Source: Bacteroidia bacterium
GTDB lineage: Bacteria; Planctomycetota; Phycisphaerae; Phycisphaerales; SM1A02
Assembly: GCA_030054235.1 (NCBI GenBank)
Contig: JASGCG010000143.1
Coordinates: 1 to 5,081 of the forward strand
Length of the DNA stretch: 5,081 nucleotides
Direction: 5' to 3'
The position numbers were made by a program, and so were the translations under genes. Below the pieces are notes generated by a model that saw only the letters and a list, made by a program, of their open reading frames with translations, had not been told where the DNA came from and searched no databases. Shown here piece after piece: positions 1 to 5,081 of this stretch; position 1 is the first letter of the stretch, and every line of letters begins with the position of its first letter.

Positions 1-1
1 G

Positions 2-178
2 GTGATCTACGCGGTGCGTCCGCTCCTGCCGAAGCAGCCCAACGCCAACCAGCGCATCCGCATCATCGGCAGCCGGTTCTCGCCGGTCACCGAGGGCGAA
101 GCCGCGCCGCGTCACCCGCTGGCGCTCAACGAGTCGGCCGTGCCCGATCCGGCGCAGGGCCCGATCTCGATGCACTGA
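2..178 (+). CDS. C-terminal end of an unidentified protein (5' truncated by window)
   Basis: The frame is open from the first complete codon of the window to a TGA at 176-178, giving 58 residues of a protein whose start lies upstream. The visible part begins VIYAVRPLLPKQ, continues through a basic patch (NQRIRIIGSRF) and ends in a Pro/Ala/Glu-rich tail that looks unstructured (PRHPLALNES, PDPAQGPISMH). Third positions are strongly G/C, as in the confirmed genes downstream. I do not recognise the family, and no catalytic motif is visible. The hydrophobic VIYAV followed by a charged tail would fit the end of a membrane protein with a soluble tail, but that is only a guess. The A of its TGA is the A of the next gene's ATG (TGATG), which suggests translational coupling and supports both frames. 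Confidence 0.6.
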   Translation: MIYAVRPLLPKQPNANQRIRIIGSRFSPVTEGEAAPRHPLALNESAVPDPAQGPISMH

Positions 179-381
179 TGCGACTGCTGCGCGCCGTCAT
201 CGCTCTCGCGCGCCTCGGCATCGCCACGCGATTCCGGCTCGGCGGTGCGTACTGGTCGTGGCGTCGCGAGACGGCGTTCGGTCGAGACGCGTCGCGCTGG
301 CCATCGGCAGCGCACCGTCGCGAGGCGATGATCGAGTACGCGGAGTGGGTTGCCCAGATGCGGTCGCTCATCCAACGATGA
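178..381 (+). CDS. small basic hypothetical protein, 67 aa, coupled to upstream gene
   Basis: The ATG at 178 overlaps the TGA of the preceding gene by one base (TGATG), an arrangement typical of coupled operon genes; the stop is TGA at 379-381. The product is rich in Arg and aromatic residues: an amphipathic or weakly hydrophobic N-terminus (MRLLRAVIALARLGIATRF), then GGAYWSWRRETAFG (residues 22-35), and a helical C-terminus (EAMIEYAEWVAQMRSLIQR). The aromatic-rich centre and the helical tail read like a real small folded protein rather than a chance frame. I recall YWxWRxETAFG-like small hypothetical proteins from planctomycetes but cannot verify this here. No enzyme motif or metal-binding cysteines are present. 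Function is unknown. Partnership with the upstream product is inferred only from the coupling. Confidence 0.6.
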   Translation: MRLLRAVIALARLGIATRFRLGGAYWSWRRETAFGRDASRWPSAAHRREAMIEYAEWVAQMRSLIQR

Positions 382-675
382 TGGTCAGCGCGAGGCTCGT
401 CTTGATTCGAGTGCGCTCGTTGCGTCGCGCCAAGGAATCGGGAACAGCAAGGTGCACGGATGGAGCGTGTCGTCGCGCGTGCGCTCGCTGGCGTCACTTG
501 CGTGCCCTGATGTTCGTGGCATAGATTGTGCGCACGATCTTCATGCGGGCGTCGAGGGGAACTCCGACCTTCTCGGCGCCCGCTGCGTTTTTGTCCACCG
601 CGCCCTCGATTCAATGCCGAAGTTCCTGCGTGGTCACGCTGGGGGCGTTCAGGCGTTGCTACGCTCGGGGCATCC
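382..675. other. 294-base region without a plus-strand gene, upstream of radA
   Basis: Between the 67-residue gene and the radA start, the plus-strand frames are open by virtue of high GC but do not read like protein. The upstream extension of the radA frame (526-675) encodes an Arg/Pro/Ser-rich stretch with no family resemblance. The one credible coding element is on the minus strand (494-598, listed separately). This stretch must also carry any radA promoter. A weak sigma70-like pair, TTGCGT (498-503) and TAGATT (522-527) with an 18-base spacer, is present but too degenerate to call. No hairpin plus T-tract terminator was seen. Confidence 0.5.
494..598 (-). CDS. possible small minus-strand gene, 34 aa, basic peptide
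   Basis: On the minus strand a GTG at 598-596 opens a 34-codon frame ending in TGA at 496-494. The predicted peptide has an acidic/neutral start (VDKNAAGAEK) and a basic, probably helical second half (DARMKIVRTIYATNIRARK). Three points favour coding. First, GAGG on the minus strand (604-607) lies 5 bases from the GTG, a well-placed Shine-Dalgarno sequence. Second, G/C content by codon position is 20/34, 15/34 and 27/34 for positions 1, 2 and 3, the pattern of real genes in GC-rich genomes. Third, it sits in an otherwise geneless interval. An in-frame TGA (613-611) upstream prevents a longer version. I do not recognise the family. It would be divergent from radA and convergent with the 178-381 gene. 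It could still be a chance ORF because it is so short. Confidence 0.35.
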   Translation of the reverse strand: MDKNAAGAEKVGVPLDARMKIVRTIYATNIRARK

Positions 676-2118
676 ATGGCCAAGTTGCGCACATCCTGGG
701 TCTGCGATGGTTGCGGTGGCGTCCAGGTGCGCTGGGCCGGCAAGTGCCCTGATTGCGGCGCCTGGGACAGCCTCAAGGAGTTCCGTCATGATGCGGGCTC
801 GGCACCTGCAGCCGATGGCGCGGCACCTGCCTGGCAGGGCCTTGCGTCGGCGTCGCCCGCGGTGCCGCTGGGGCAGGTCGAACCGCTCGAAGCGCCCCGA
901 TTCGCCACGGGCGTCGGGGAATTGGATCGCGTGCTCGGTGGCGGCTGCGTTCCCGGCAGCGCCATCCTCTTGGGTGGCGATCCTGGCATCGGCAAGAGCA
1001 CGCTCTTGCTGCAGGCGCTCGGTCACGTCGCGGCGCTCGGCACGCCTGTCCTCTACGCCAGCAGCGAAGAAAGCGCCCACCAGGTCAAGTTGCGCGCCGA
1101 GCGCATCGAAAGTCCATCCAACGCAGAGCGCGATCGGCACCTCTATCTCCTGGCCGACACGAACATCGCGCGCATCCTCGAGCAGGCCCGCACGATCAAG
1201 CCTGCGATCCTTGCGATCGATTCGATCCAGCTCGTCTCGCGCCATGACCTCGATGCGCTCCCGGGCAGCATGAGCCAGCTGCGCCGGTGCTGCCTCGATG
1301 CCGTGCAGTTCGCCAAGTCCACCGGCACCGTGGTCATCGTGGTCGGCCACGTCACGAAGGAGGGCGATCTCGCGGGGCCAAAGCTCCTCGAGCACATGGT
1401 TGATGTGGTGCTCTCCTTCGAGGGCGACCGACATCTTGCCTGGCGCGTGGTGCGCGGCGTCAAGAATCGCTTTGGCAGCACGCTCGAAATCGGCCTCTTC
1501 GAAATGACCGGGTCCGGCCTCGAGCAAGTCGACGAGGGCGCCATCGCGCCCGATGCCGTCGCGCGTGCAGGCTGCGTCAGCTTCCCGACGCTGGCGGGTT
1601 CGCGCGTGCTGCTGGCTGAGATCCAGTCGCTTGTCGTGGCGGGCATCCTCGGCAGTGCCAAGCGAAAGGGCAGTGGCGTCGATGCCAATCGCCTCGCCAT
1701 GATGATCGCTGTCCTCGAGCGCCACGGCGGCCTGCGGCTGGGCGATCGCGACATCTACGCCAGCGTCGCGGGCGGGCTGCGGATCGTCGAGCCTGCGGGT
1801 GACTTGGCGGTATGCCTCGCTGTTGCCGGCGCTCATCTTGATCGCACGCTCGGGCGGGGCACGGCTGCCATCGGCGAAGTCGCGCTCTCGGGCGAGGTGC
1901 GCCCCACGCGCCAGTTGCTGCAGCGCGCCAGCGAAGCGGTCCGTCGCGGCTGCTCGGCGCTGCTCGTGCCAGCTGGCCAGGTGGGGGACCTGAAGTCGTT
2001 GGCGGGCAAGGCCGATATCGTCGGCGTCACCAACGTGGCGCAGGCCATCGATCAGCTCGGTGCGGTGCCTTCGGCGGTCGTGCAGCCGTCGCCACGCGTC
2101 TCAACGCGGCGCGGCTGA
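676..2118 (+). CDS. radA: DNA repair/recombination protein RadA (Sms), branch-migration ATPase
   Basis: RadA is a RecA-like, DnaB-type ATPase that promotes branch migration of recombination intermediates. This copy is 480 residues, close to the usual ~450-460. The start is ATG 676, because family proteins begin just before the zinc finger; the frame is open back to 526 but that extension is not family-like. A weak GGGG precedes the ATG. Visible order: four-Cys zinc finger C10, C13, C24, C27; a variable Ala/Pro linker (about 38-72); Walker A GGDPGIGKST (100-109, K107); Walker B ILAIDS (178-183, D182); the RadA signature KNRFG (263-267); then a C-terminal Lon-protease-like domain (about 310-460) with GVDANRLAM and IGEVALSGEVRP (399-410). 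Ala374 stands where E. coli RadA has a serine in that domain, consistent with a structural rather than proteolytic role. The C-terminus (STRRG) is followed directly by a duplicated segment. It is likely the first of two co-directional genes with pyrB. Confidence 0.98.
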   Translation: MAKLRTSWVCDGCGGVQVRWAGKCPDCGAWDSLKEFRHDAGSAPAADGAAPAWQGLASASPAVPLGQVEPLEAPRFATGVGELDRVLGGGCVPGSAILLGGDPGIGKSTLLLQALGHVAALGTPVLYASSEESAHQVKLRAERIESPSNAERDRHLYLLADTNIARILEQARTIKPAILAIDSIQLVSRHDLDALPGSMSQLRRCCLDAVQFAKSTGTVVIVVGHVTKEGDLAGPKLLEHMVDVVLSFEGDRHLAWRVVRGVKNRFGSTLEIGLFEMTGSGLEQVDEGAIAPDAVARAGCVSFPTLAGSRVLLAEIQSLVVAGILGSAKRKGSGVDANRLAMMIAVLERHGGLRLGDRDIYASVAGGLRIVEPAGDLAVCLAVAGAHLDRTLGRGTAAIGEVALSGEVRPTRQLLQRASEAVRRGCSALLVPAGQVGDLKSLAGKADIVGVTNVAQAIDQLGAVPSAVVQPSPRVSTRRG

Positions 2119-2172
2119 GCCGTCGCGACTCGCCTGAACTGTCGCGGCGCGGCTGAGCCATCGCAACTCGCC
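2105..2172 (+). repeat. imperfect direct repeat, two 30-base copies 38 bases apart, spanning the radA stop
   Basis: Copy 1 is 2105-2134 and copy 2 is 2143-2172. They match at 28 of 30 positions, differing at 2122/2160 (G versus A) and 2127/2165 (G versus A). The core is CGCGGCGCGGCTGAGCC followed by a TCGC-rich tail. The radA TGA (2116-2118) lies inside copy 1 and an equivalent TGA (2154-2156) inside copy 2. The 8 bases between copies (TGAACTGT) are not repeated outside. Each copy contains a small CGGC-TGA-GCCG inverted repeat. This looks like a local tandem duplication of the radA 3' end, filling most of the radA-pyrB gap. No T-tract follows, so I do not call it a terminator. Confidence 0.85.
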
Positions 2173-2193
2173 CGTCGCTTGCATCGAAGCGCG

Positions 2194-3129
2194 GTGCGCT
2201 ACCTTCCAGACGTGCACGACTTCCTGCAGATCGAGGGCATGACCCGAGTTCAGCTCGAGCACCTGCTCGATGCCACGAACACCAACATCCCGCATGCCGA
2301 GGGACGCCAGCCGGCCAAGACCACGCTCGATGGTAAGGTGGTCGCCAATGTCTTCTTCGAGGACAGCACCCGGACTCGATGCAGCTTCGAAACAGCGGTG
2401 CATCGGCTTGGTGGCGAGGTCTTCACGGTGGCGGCGGCAGGAAGCAGTGCAAGCAAGGGTGAGAGCCTCGTCGACACGGCTCTGAACATCGAAGCCATGG
2501 GCGTTGCTGTCATGGTCGTGCGCTGTGCGATCAGTGGCGGCGCGGCCATGGTCGCGAAGGCCTTGAAGATCCCGGTGATCAACGCGGGTGATGGTCGCCA
2601 TGAACATCCCACCCAAGGGCTGCTTGATGTGGCCACGCTGCGCGAGGCGCTCGGCCCCCTCGACGGTCGCTGCGTGGCGATCGTGGGCGATGTCGCCAAC
2701 AGCCGCGTGGCACGATCCACCACCAAGGCGCTCTGCCTACTGGGCGCCCGCGTCCGGTTGGTCGGTCCGCCGACGCTTGTGTCGCGCGCCATGCAAGCGC
2801 TCAGCACCGTGCCGGGCCAGGTCGAGGTCAGCCACGATCTCGATGCGGCTCTGGCCGATGTCGATGCGGTCATCATGCTCCGGATCCAGCTTGAGCGCGC
2901 GGCTGGCTCGGCGATCAGCAGCGACTATCGAGTGCTGTATGGGCTGACCCAAGCCCGCATCCGCCGGCTGCCTGCTCACGCGGTCATCCTTCATCCGGGT
3001 CCCATGAATCGGGGGGTCGAAATCGACGACTCGGTCGCTGACGATCCCGGCCGCAGTCGGATCCTGCGGCAGGTGACCCTGGGGGTCGCCTCGCGGATGG
3101 CGGTCCTTGAGCGGGCCGTTGCCGGGTGA
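2194..3129 (+). CDS. pyrB: aspartate carbamoyltransferase, catalytic chain (PyrB)
   Basis: This enzyme joins carbamoyl phosphate and L-aspartate to give N-carbamoyl-aspartate, the committed step of pyrimidine synthesis. From GTG 2194 it is 311 residues, the normal length for a catalytic chain. Visible motifs: carbamoyl-phosphate loop FFEDSTRTR (54-62); the 80s loop SSASKGESL with its lysine; NAGDGRHEHPTQ (130-141), including the HPTQ motif; GDVANSRVARST; MLRIQLER; and HPGPMNRGVEI (from H267), which binds aspartate and carbamoyl phosphate. All catalytic signatures are intact. The start is uncertain. GTG 2194 puts 7 residues before the conserved first helix region, as in relatives, and has a close GAAG. 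TTG 2179 would add 5 residues; ATG 2239 would cut into the conserved N-terminus (HDFLQIEGMT). No regulatory chain (pyrI) or dihydroorotase is in the window. It lies 75 bases after radA, in the same frame, and may share its transcript. No attenuator is visible. Confidence 0.97.
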   Translation: MRYLPDVHDFLQIEGMTRVQLEHLLDATNTNIPHAEGRQPAKTTLDGKVVANVFFEDSTRTRCSFETAVHRLGGEVFTVAAAGSSASKGESLVDTALNIEAMGVAVMVVRCAISGGAAMVAKALKIPVINAGDGRHEHPTQGLLDVATLREALGPLDGRCVAIVGDVANSRVARSTTKALCLLGARVRLVGPPTLVSRAMQALSTVPGQVEVSHDLDAALADVDAVIMLRIQLERAAGSAISSDYRVLYGLTQARIRRLPAHAVILHPGPMNRGVEIDDSVADDPGRSRILRQVTLGVASRMAVLERAVAG

Positions 3130-3238
3130 GTCGTTGGAACCTCGGGCCGTCGAAGTTCGTTCAGGTCTCGGTACCATCCGGCCGATGAAACCCGTAGGCG
3201 GTTCGCCATCGATTGAATTCTGCAAGTAAACGAATACA
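3130..3238 (+). promoter_or_regulatory. 109-base gap with AT-rich leader before the export gene
   Basis: The gap turns clearly AT-richer than its surroundings from about 3205 to the ATG at 3239, as expected for a promoter or leader region. It contains an ATG (3185) opening a 14-codon frame that ends with TAA at 3227-3229, in the same frame as the export gene and 9 bases before its ATG. This in-frame stop fixes 3239 as the earliest ATG start. A TTGAAT (3213-3218)/TACAAT (3235-3240) pair with a 16-base spacer resembles sigma70 elements, but its -10 overlaps the start codon. No strong Shine-Dalgarno is present, only GCAAG about 12 bases upstream, which is not rare in planctomycetes. No pyrB terminator hairpin is evident. 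That the gap regulates the export gene is inferred from composition and position. Confidence 0.3.
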
Positions 3239-5081
3239 ATGAATCACAAGAACAGTAAACTTGCAGCGATCATCGCCTTTGCGGCCGTTGGTGCCGGTTG
3301 CGAGACCGACAGTTTTTTCGACCCGAGCCGGACCGGCCGATTCGAAACGACGCCGACGACGATTCCGGTTCTCCAGCGTTTGGACATCGTCGAGGGCGTT
3401 GAGCGACTGCCGCTCAAGCCCTCGGCACCGATTGGTGAGGATGTTCAGGTCCTCAGCGAGCTGGAGACCGTGATTGCTGCTGGCGATGTACTTCGAGTTG
3501 GCGTGCTCGGGAGGTTGAACGCGAACGAGGAGGATGACACCCAAATCGTGGTCGATCCTTCCGGGAACGTCCACCTGCCGTATGGAAGCGTTCCTGCCGT
3601 GGGATTGACCGTTCCGGAGGTCCAGGAGGAAATCGAGAAGCTCCTCGCTCCGCTTCTCAACAATCCTCAGGTGCGCGTCGAATTGCTGCGTTCGGGATCG
3701 CTCCAATACACCATCGATGGGCAGGTGCAGCAACCGAACGTTTATGACCTCACCCGCCCCGACTTCAGGTTGCGCAGCGCGCTGGCTGCGGCGGGAGGCG
3801 CGGCCCCTACAGTCGAAAAAATCCTGATTTCTCGCTCAACGCCCTGCCAGCCTGGAGAGACGCTTCCGGAACTACTGACCGGGCGTGCACGCGAGGAGTA
3901 TCGGCGCTCGGGTACTTCAAGGGGGGATGAGGCTGGCGAGATACCGAGTGGTCCCGCACCCACAGCGAATCCTGCAGCGACCGCGGCACCTTCTACCGAC
4001 GATCTGCTGCGCGAGTTGGGAGCTGGTTCCCCCGCACCGGCCCCTGAGCCCGCACCGGCCCCTGAACCCGCGCCGGCCCCTGAACCCGCGCCAGCCCCTG
4101 AACCCGCGCCGGCCCCTGAACCCGCGCCGGCCCCTGAACCCGCGCCGGTCCCTGAACCTGCGCCGGTCCCTGAACCCGCGCCGGCCCCTGAGCCCGCGCC
4201 GGTCCCTGAACCTGCGCCGGCCCAGCTCCCTGCGGTTGGAACGGAGTCTGCGCTCCAAAGCGAACTGGATGGCATCAGCGCGGAACTCTCGGCGTCGAAT
4301 CGATCGCTTGATGAGCTCAAGCAGCGCATTGATGCTTCCGTCGCACTCGATGCCTCCGAGCGCTCCAAGGCCGAAAGTGATGCGAGGGTCAAGCCACTTC
4401 AGGTTGACATGGCTCGCTTGCGATCTGAGCGCGACACGGCACCGGCGGGTTCGGAGTCAGCGGCGACCGCATCGACGGCCCTTGCCGCTGTGGAGCGACA
4501 GTACGCCAACCTGATCGATGACATTGGACGTCTGAACCGGGAGTCGGATCGTCGCTCCTTGACGCAGACGATCGCTGCATTGACGGATCGTCGCGCCGCG
4601 CTTGAACGGTCGCTGCGGCAGGCGCGCGGGGAACCCGAGCCTGCGCCCGCCGCCGTCGCCACGGGGTCACTCCGCCTGGTCACCTTGGATGGAACCACGG
4701 CTCCGGTCACGCCGGAGTCACCTGATTCCGATTCCAACACGGTCGTCGCACCGAGCCAAGTCGACACCGTCATGTCGACAAGCTACGTCTTCGATGCCAA
4801 GCTCGACAAATGGGTTCCCGCGCGCCAGGCGGAATCCCGGGAGCAGGCTCCGACGGCCAATCCGGCTTCGTCGCCGGTACATGCGGCGTCAACTGCGTCG
4901 CTGGTGGACGAGGACCTCTTCCCTTCCGGCTTCCGCGAGAAGTACGGCCCCGATGCGATCAAGCAGCTGGCAGCCAAGGACATTGAGGACGGCACGCTTG
5001 ATGGCCGGGTGACGCGGCTCCTTGAGATCAACTACCGCGATCTTGTAGCCGGGAAGTCGATCCTGAATGTGATCGTCCGAC
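3239..5081 (+). CDS. polysaccharide export outer-membrane lipoprotein (Wza/OPX type, SLBB) with large insert; 3' truncated
   Basis: The frame is open from ATG 3239 to the window end (614 complete codons, no stop). Proteins of this family form the outer-membrane exit channel for capsule or exopolysaccharide. Residues 1-21 are a lipoprotein signal: Lys4/Lys7, hydrophobic AAIIAFAAVGA, then Cys21 in a slightly atypical GAGC lipobox. Residues about 74-150 are the Poly_export domain (AAGDVLRVGV, VVDPSGNVHLP, LTVPEVQEEIE, NNPQVRVELL). Residues 157-199 are the first half of an SLBB domain (YTIDGQVQQPNVYDL, LRSALAAAGG, VEKILISR). Then follow a low-complexity stretch, PAPAPE repeats (265-328), heptad segments (about 339-364, 387-400, 415-432, 441-462), and a Ser/Thr/Pro/Asp-rich linker. 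A conserved-looking YVFDAKLDKWVP (516-527) comes next. RVTRLLEINYRDL through NVIVR (590-614) reads like the second half of the SLBB domain, normally followed by PGD. The visible part alone is longer than typical relatives of about 350-450 residues. It probably opens a polysaccharide locus downstream. Confidence 0.9.
   Translation, partial: MNHKNSKLAAIIAFAAVGAGCETDSFFDPSRTGRFETTPTTIPVLQRLDIVEGVERLPLKPSAPIGEDVQVLSELETVIAAGDVLRVGVLGRLNANEEDDTQIVVDPSGNVHLPYGSVPAVGLTVPEVQEEIEKLLAPLLNNPQVRVELLRSGSLQYTIDGQVQQPNVYDLTRPDFRLRSALAAAGGAAPTVEKILISRSTPCQPGETLPELLTGRAREEYRRSGTSRGDEAGEIPSGPAPTANPAATAAPSTDDLLRELGAGSPAPAPEPAPAPEPAPAPEPAPAPEPAPAPEPAPAPEPAPVPEPAPVPEPAPAPEPAPVPEPAPAQLPAVGTESALQSELDGISAELSASNRSLDELKQRIDASVALDASERSKAESDARVKPLQVDMARLRSERDTAPAGSESAATASTALAAVERQYANLIDDIGRLNRESDRRSLTQTIAALTDRRAALERSLRQARGEPEPAPAAVATGSLRLVTLDGTTAPVTPESPDSDSNTVVAPSQVDTVMSTSYVFDAKLDKWVPARQAESREQAPTANPASSPVHAASTASLVDEDLFPSGFREKYGPDAIKQLAAKDIEDGTLDGRVTRLLEINYRDLVAGKSILNVIVR
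4031..4225 (+). repeat. 18-bp tandem repeat coding for PAPAPE, ten full units plus a partial one
   Basis: Ten contiguous 18-base units run from 4031 to 4210, followed by a partial eleventh (4211-4225) that breaks at CAG. The consensus is CCCGCGCCGGCCCCTGAA, read in the export gene's frame as Pro-Ala-Pro-Ala-Pro-Glu (residues 265-324, partial to 329). Units differ by a few bases. GCC becomes GTC (Ala to Val) in units 7, 8 and 10; CCC becomes CCT in units 8 and 11; GAG replaces GAA in units 1 and 9; and there are silent changes in units 1, 2 and 4. The near-identity at DNA level implies recent expansion by slippage or unequal exchange. Pro/Ala/Glu repeats of this kind form stiff extended rods, as in the TonB Pro-rich segment. 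Because the unit has no stop in any frame, it generates long spurious frames on both strands. Confidence 0.95.

Noticed and set aside
460..510. 16-codon plus-strand ORF (ATG to TGA) with an AGG upstream
   Set aside because: Too short to support, no coding signature beyond high GC, and not placed as an obvious leader to radA 166 bases away.
517..532. Sigma54-like -24/-12 sequence (TGGCATAGATTGTGCG) upstream of radA
   Set aside because: The GG and GC dinucleotides are correctly spaced, but two consensus positions mismatch. Matches this loose are expected by chance in a window of this size, radA is not a known sigma54 target, and no activator site is visible.
526..675. Upstream extension of the radA frame by 50 codons
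   Set aside because: RadA family proteins start just before the zinc finger (KLRTSWVC here); the extension is Arg/Pro/Ser-rich and overlaps the possible minus-strand small gene.
126..776. 216-codon minus-strand frame across the 5' region
   Set aside because: Arg/Ser/Pro/Ala-rich low-complexity composition; it overlaps the upstream genes and the radA start, with no recognisable domain.
350..1273. 307-codon plus-strand frame overlapping the start of radA
   Set aside because: It runs through radA in another frame and becomes Ser/Arg-rich nonsense there.
649..1836. 395-codon minus-strand open frame opposite radA
   Set aside because: It is wholly antisense to a fully validated radA, is rich in Asp/Arg/His/Ala typical of antisense GC-rich reading, and shows no family motif.
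2116..2178. Possible transcription terminator between radA and pyrB
   Set aside because: Only short CGGC/GCCG inverted repeats within the duplicated segment and no T-tract; the genes are close and co-directional.
3161..3733. 190-codon minus-strand frame opposite the export gene N-terminus
   Set aside because: It overlaps the signal peptide, Poly_export and SLBB coding region of a recognisable protein and has no motif of its own.
3742..4392. 216-codon minus-strand frame with Gly-Ala-Gly-Ser-Gly repeats
   Set aside because: This is the antisense reading of the PAPAPE minisatellite and flanks; the 18-bp unit has no stop in any frame, so open frames arise automatically. The plus-strand export frame has real domain motifs on both sides.
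3885..4514. 209-codon plus-strand frame with repeated LNPRRP
   Set aside because: A frame-shifted shadow of the same repeat within the export lipoprotein gene.

Overview
The window is a GC-rich bacterial chromosomal segment with the usual coding bias to G or C at third codon positions. The layout and the N-terminus of the last gene (lipoprotein Cys, then a DPSRTGRFE/TPT stretch) resemble polysaccharide export proteins of Planctomycetota, especially Phycisphaerae-like lineages. That assignment is from memory of the family and is moderate at best. No tRNA, rRNA, CRISPR, transposase or phage gene is visible.

Region by region: bases 2-178 hold the last 58 codons of an unidentified gene. Its TGA overlaps the ATG of a 67-residue hypothetical gene (178-381). 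The next 294 bases contain no plus-strand gene. They do hold a plausible 34-codon minus-strand ORF (494-598) with a GTG start, a GAGG Shine-Dalgarno and a coding-like base composition. Then come radA (676-2118; DNA recombination and repair ATPase) and pyrB (about 2194-3129; aspartate carbamoyltransferase catalytic chain). The two are on the same strand, in the same frame, and separated by a short gap containing an imperfect 30-base direct repeat that includes the radA stop codon. Finally, 3239 to the window end is a long incomplete gene for an outer-membrane polysaccharide export (Wza/OPX-type) lipoprotein. It is open for 614 codons without reaching its stop.

radA and pyrB are housekeeping genes and may be co-transcribed by proximity; they have no obvious functional link. 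The export gene follows a 109-base gap with an AT-rich leader and probably begins a separate surface-polysaccharide locus that continues beyond the window.

The most unusual object is the export lipoprotein. Its SLBB domain appears to be split by roughly 390 residues: an 18-bp tandem repeat encoding PAPAPE units, several heptad (coiled-coil) segments, and Ser/Thr/Pro/Asp-rich linkers. The domain seems to resume only at the last 25 residues visible. This is a candidate for a periplasm- or wall-spanning elaboration of a polysaccharide exporter. I found no convincing new defence or mobile system.
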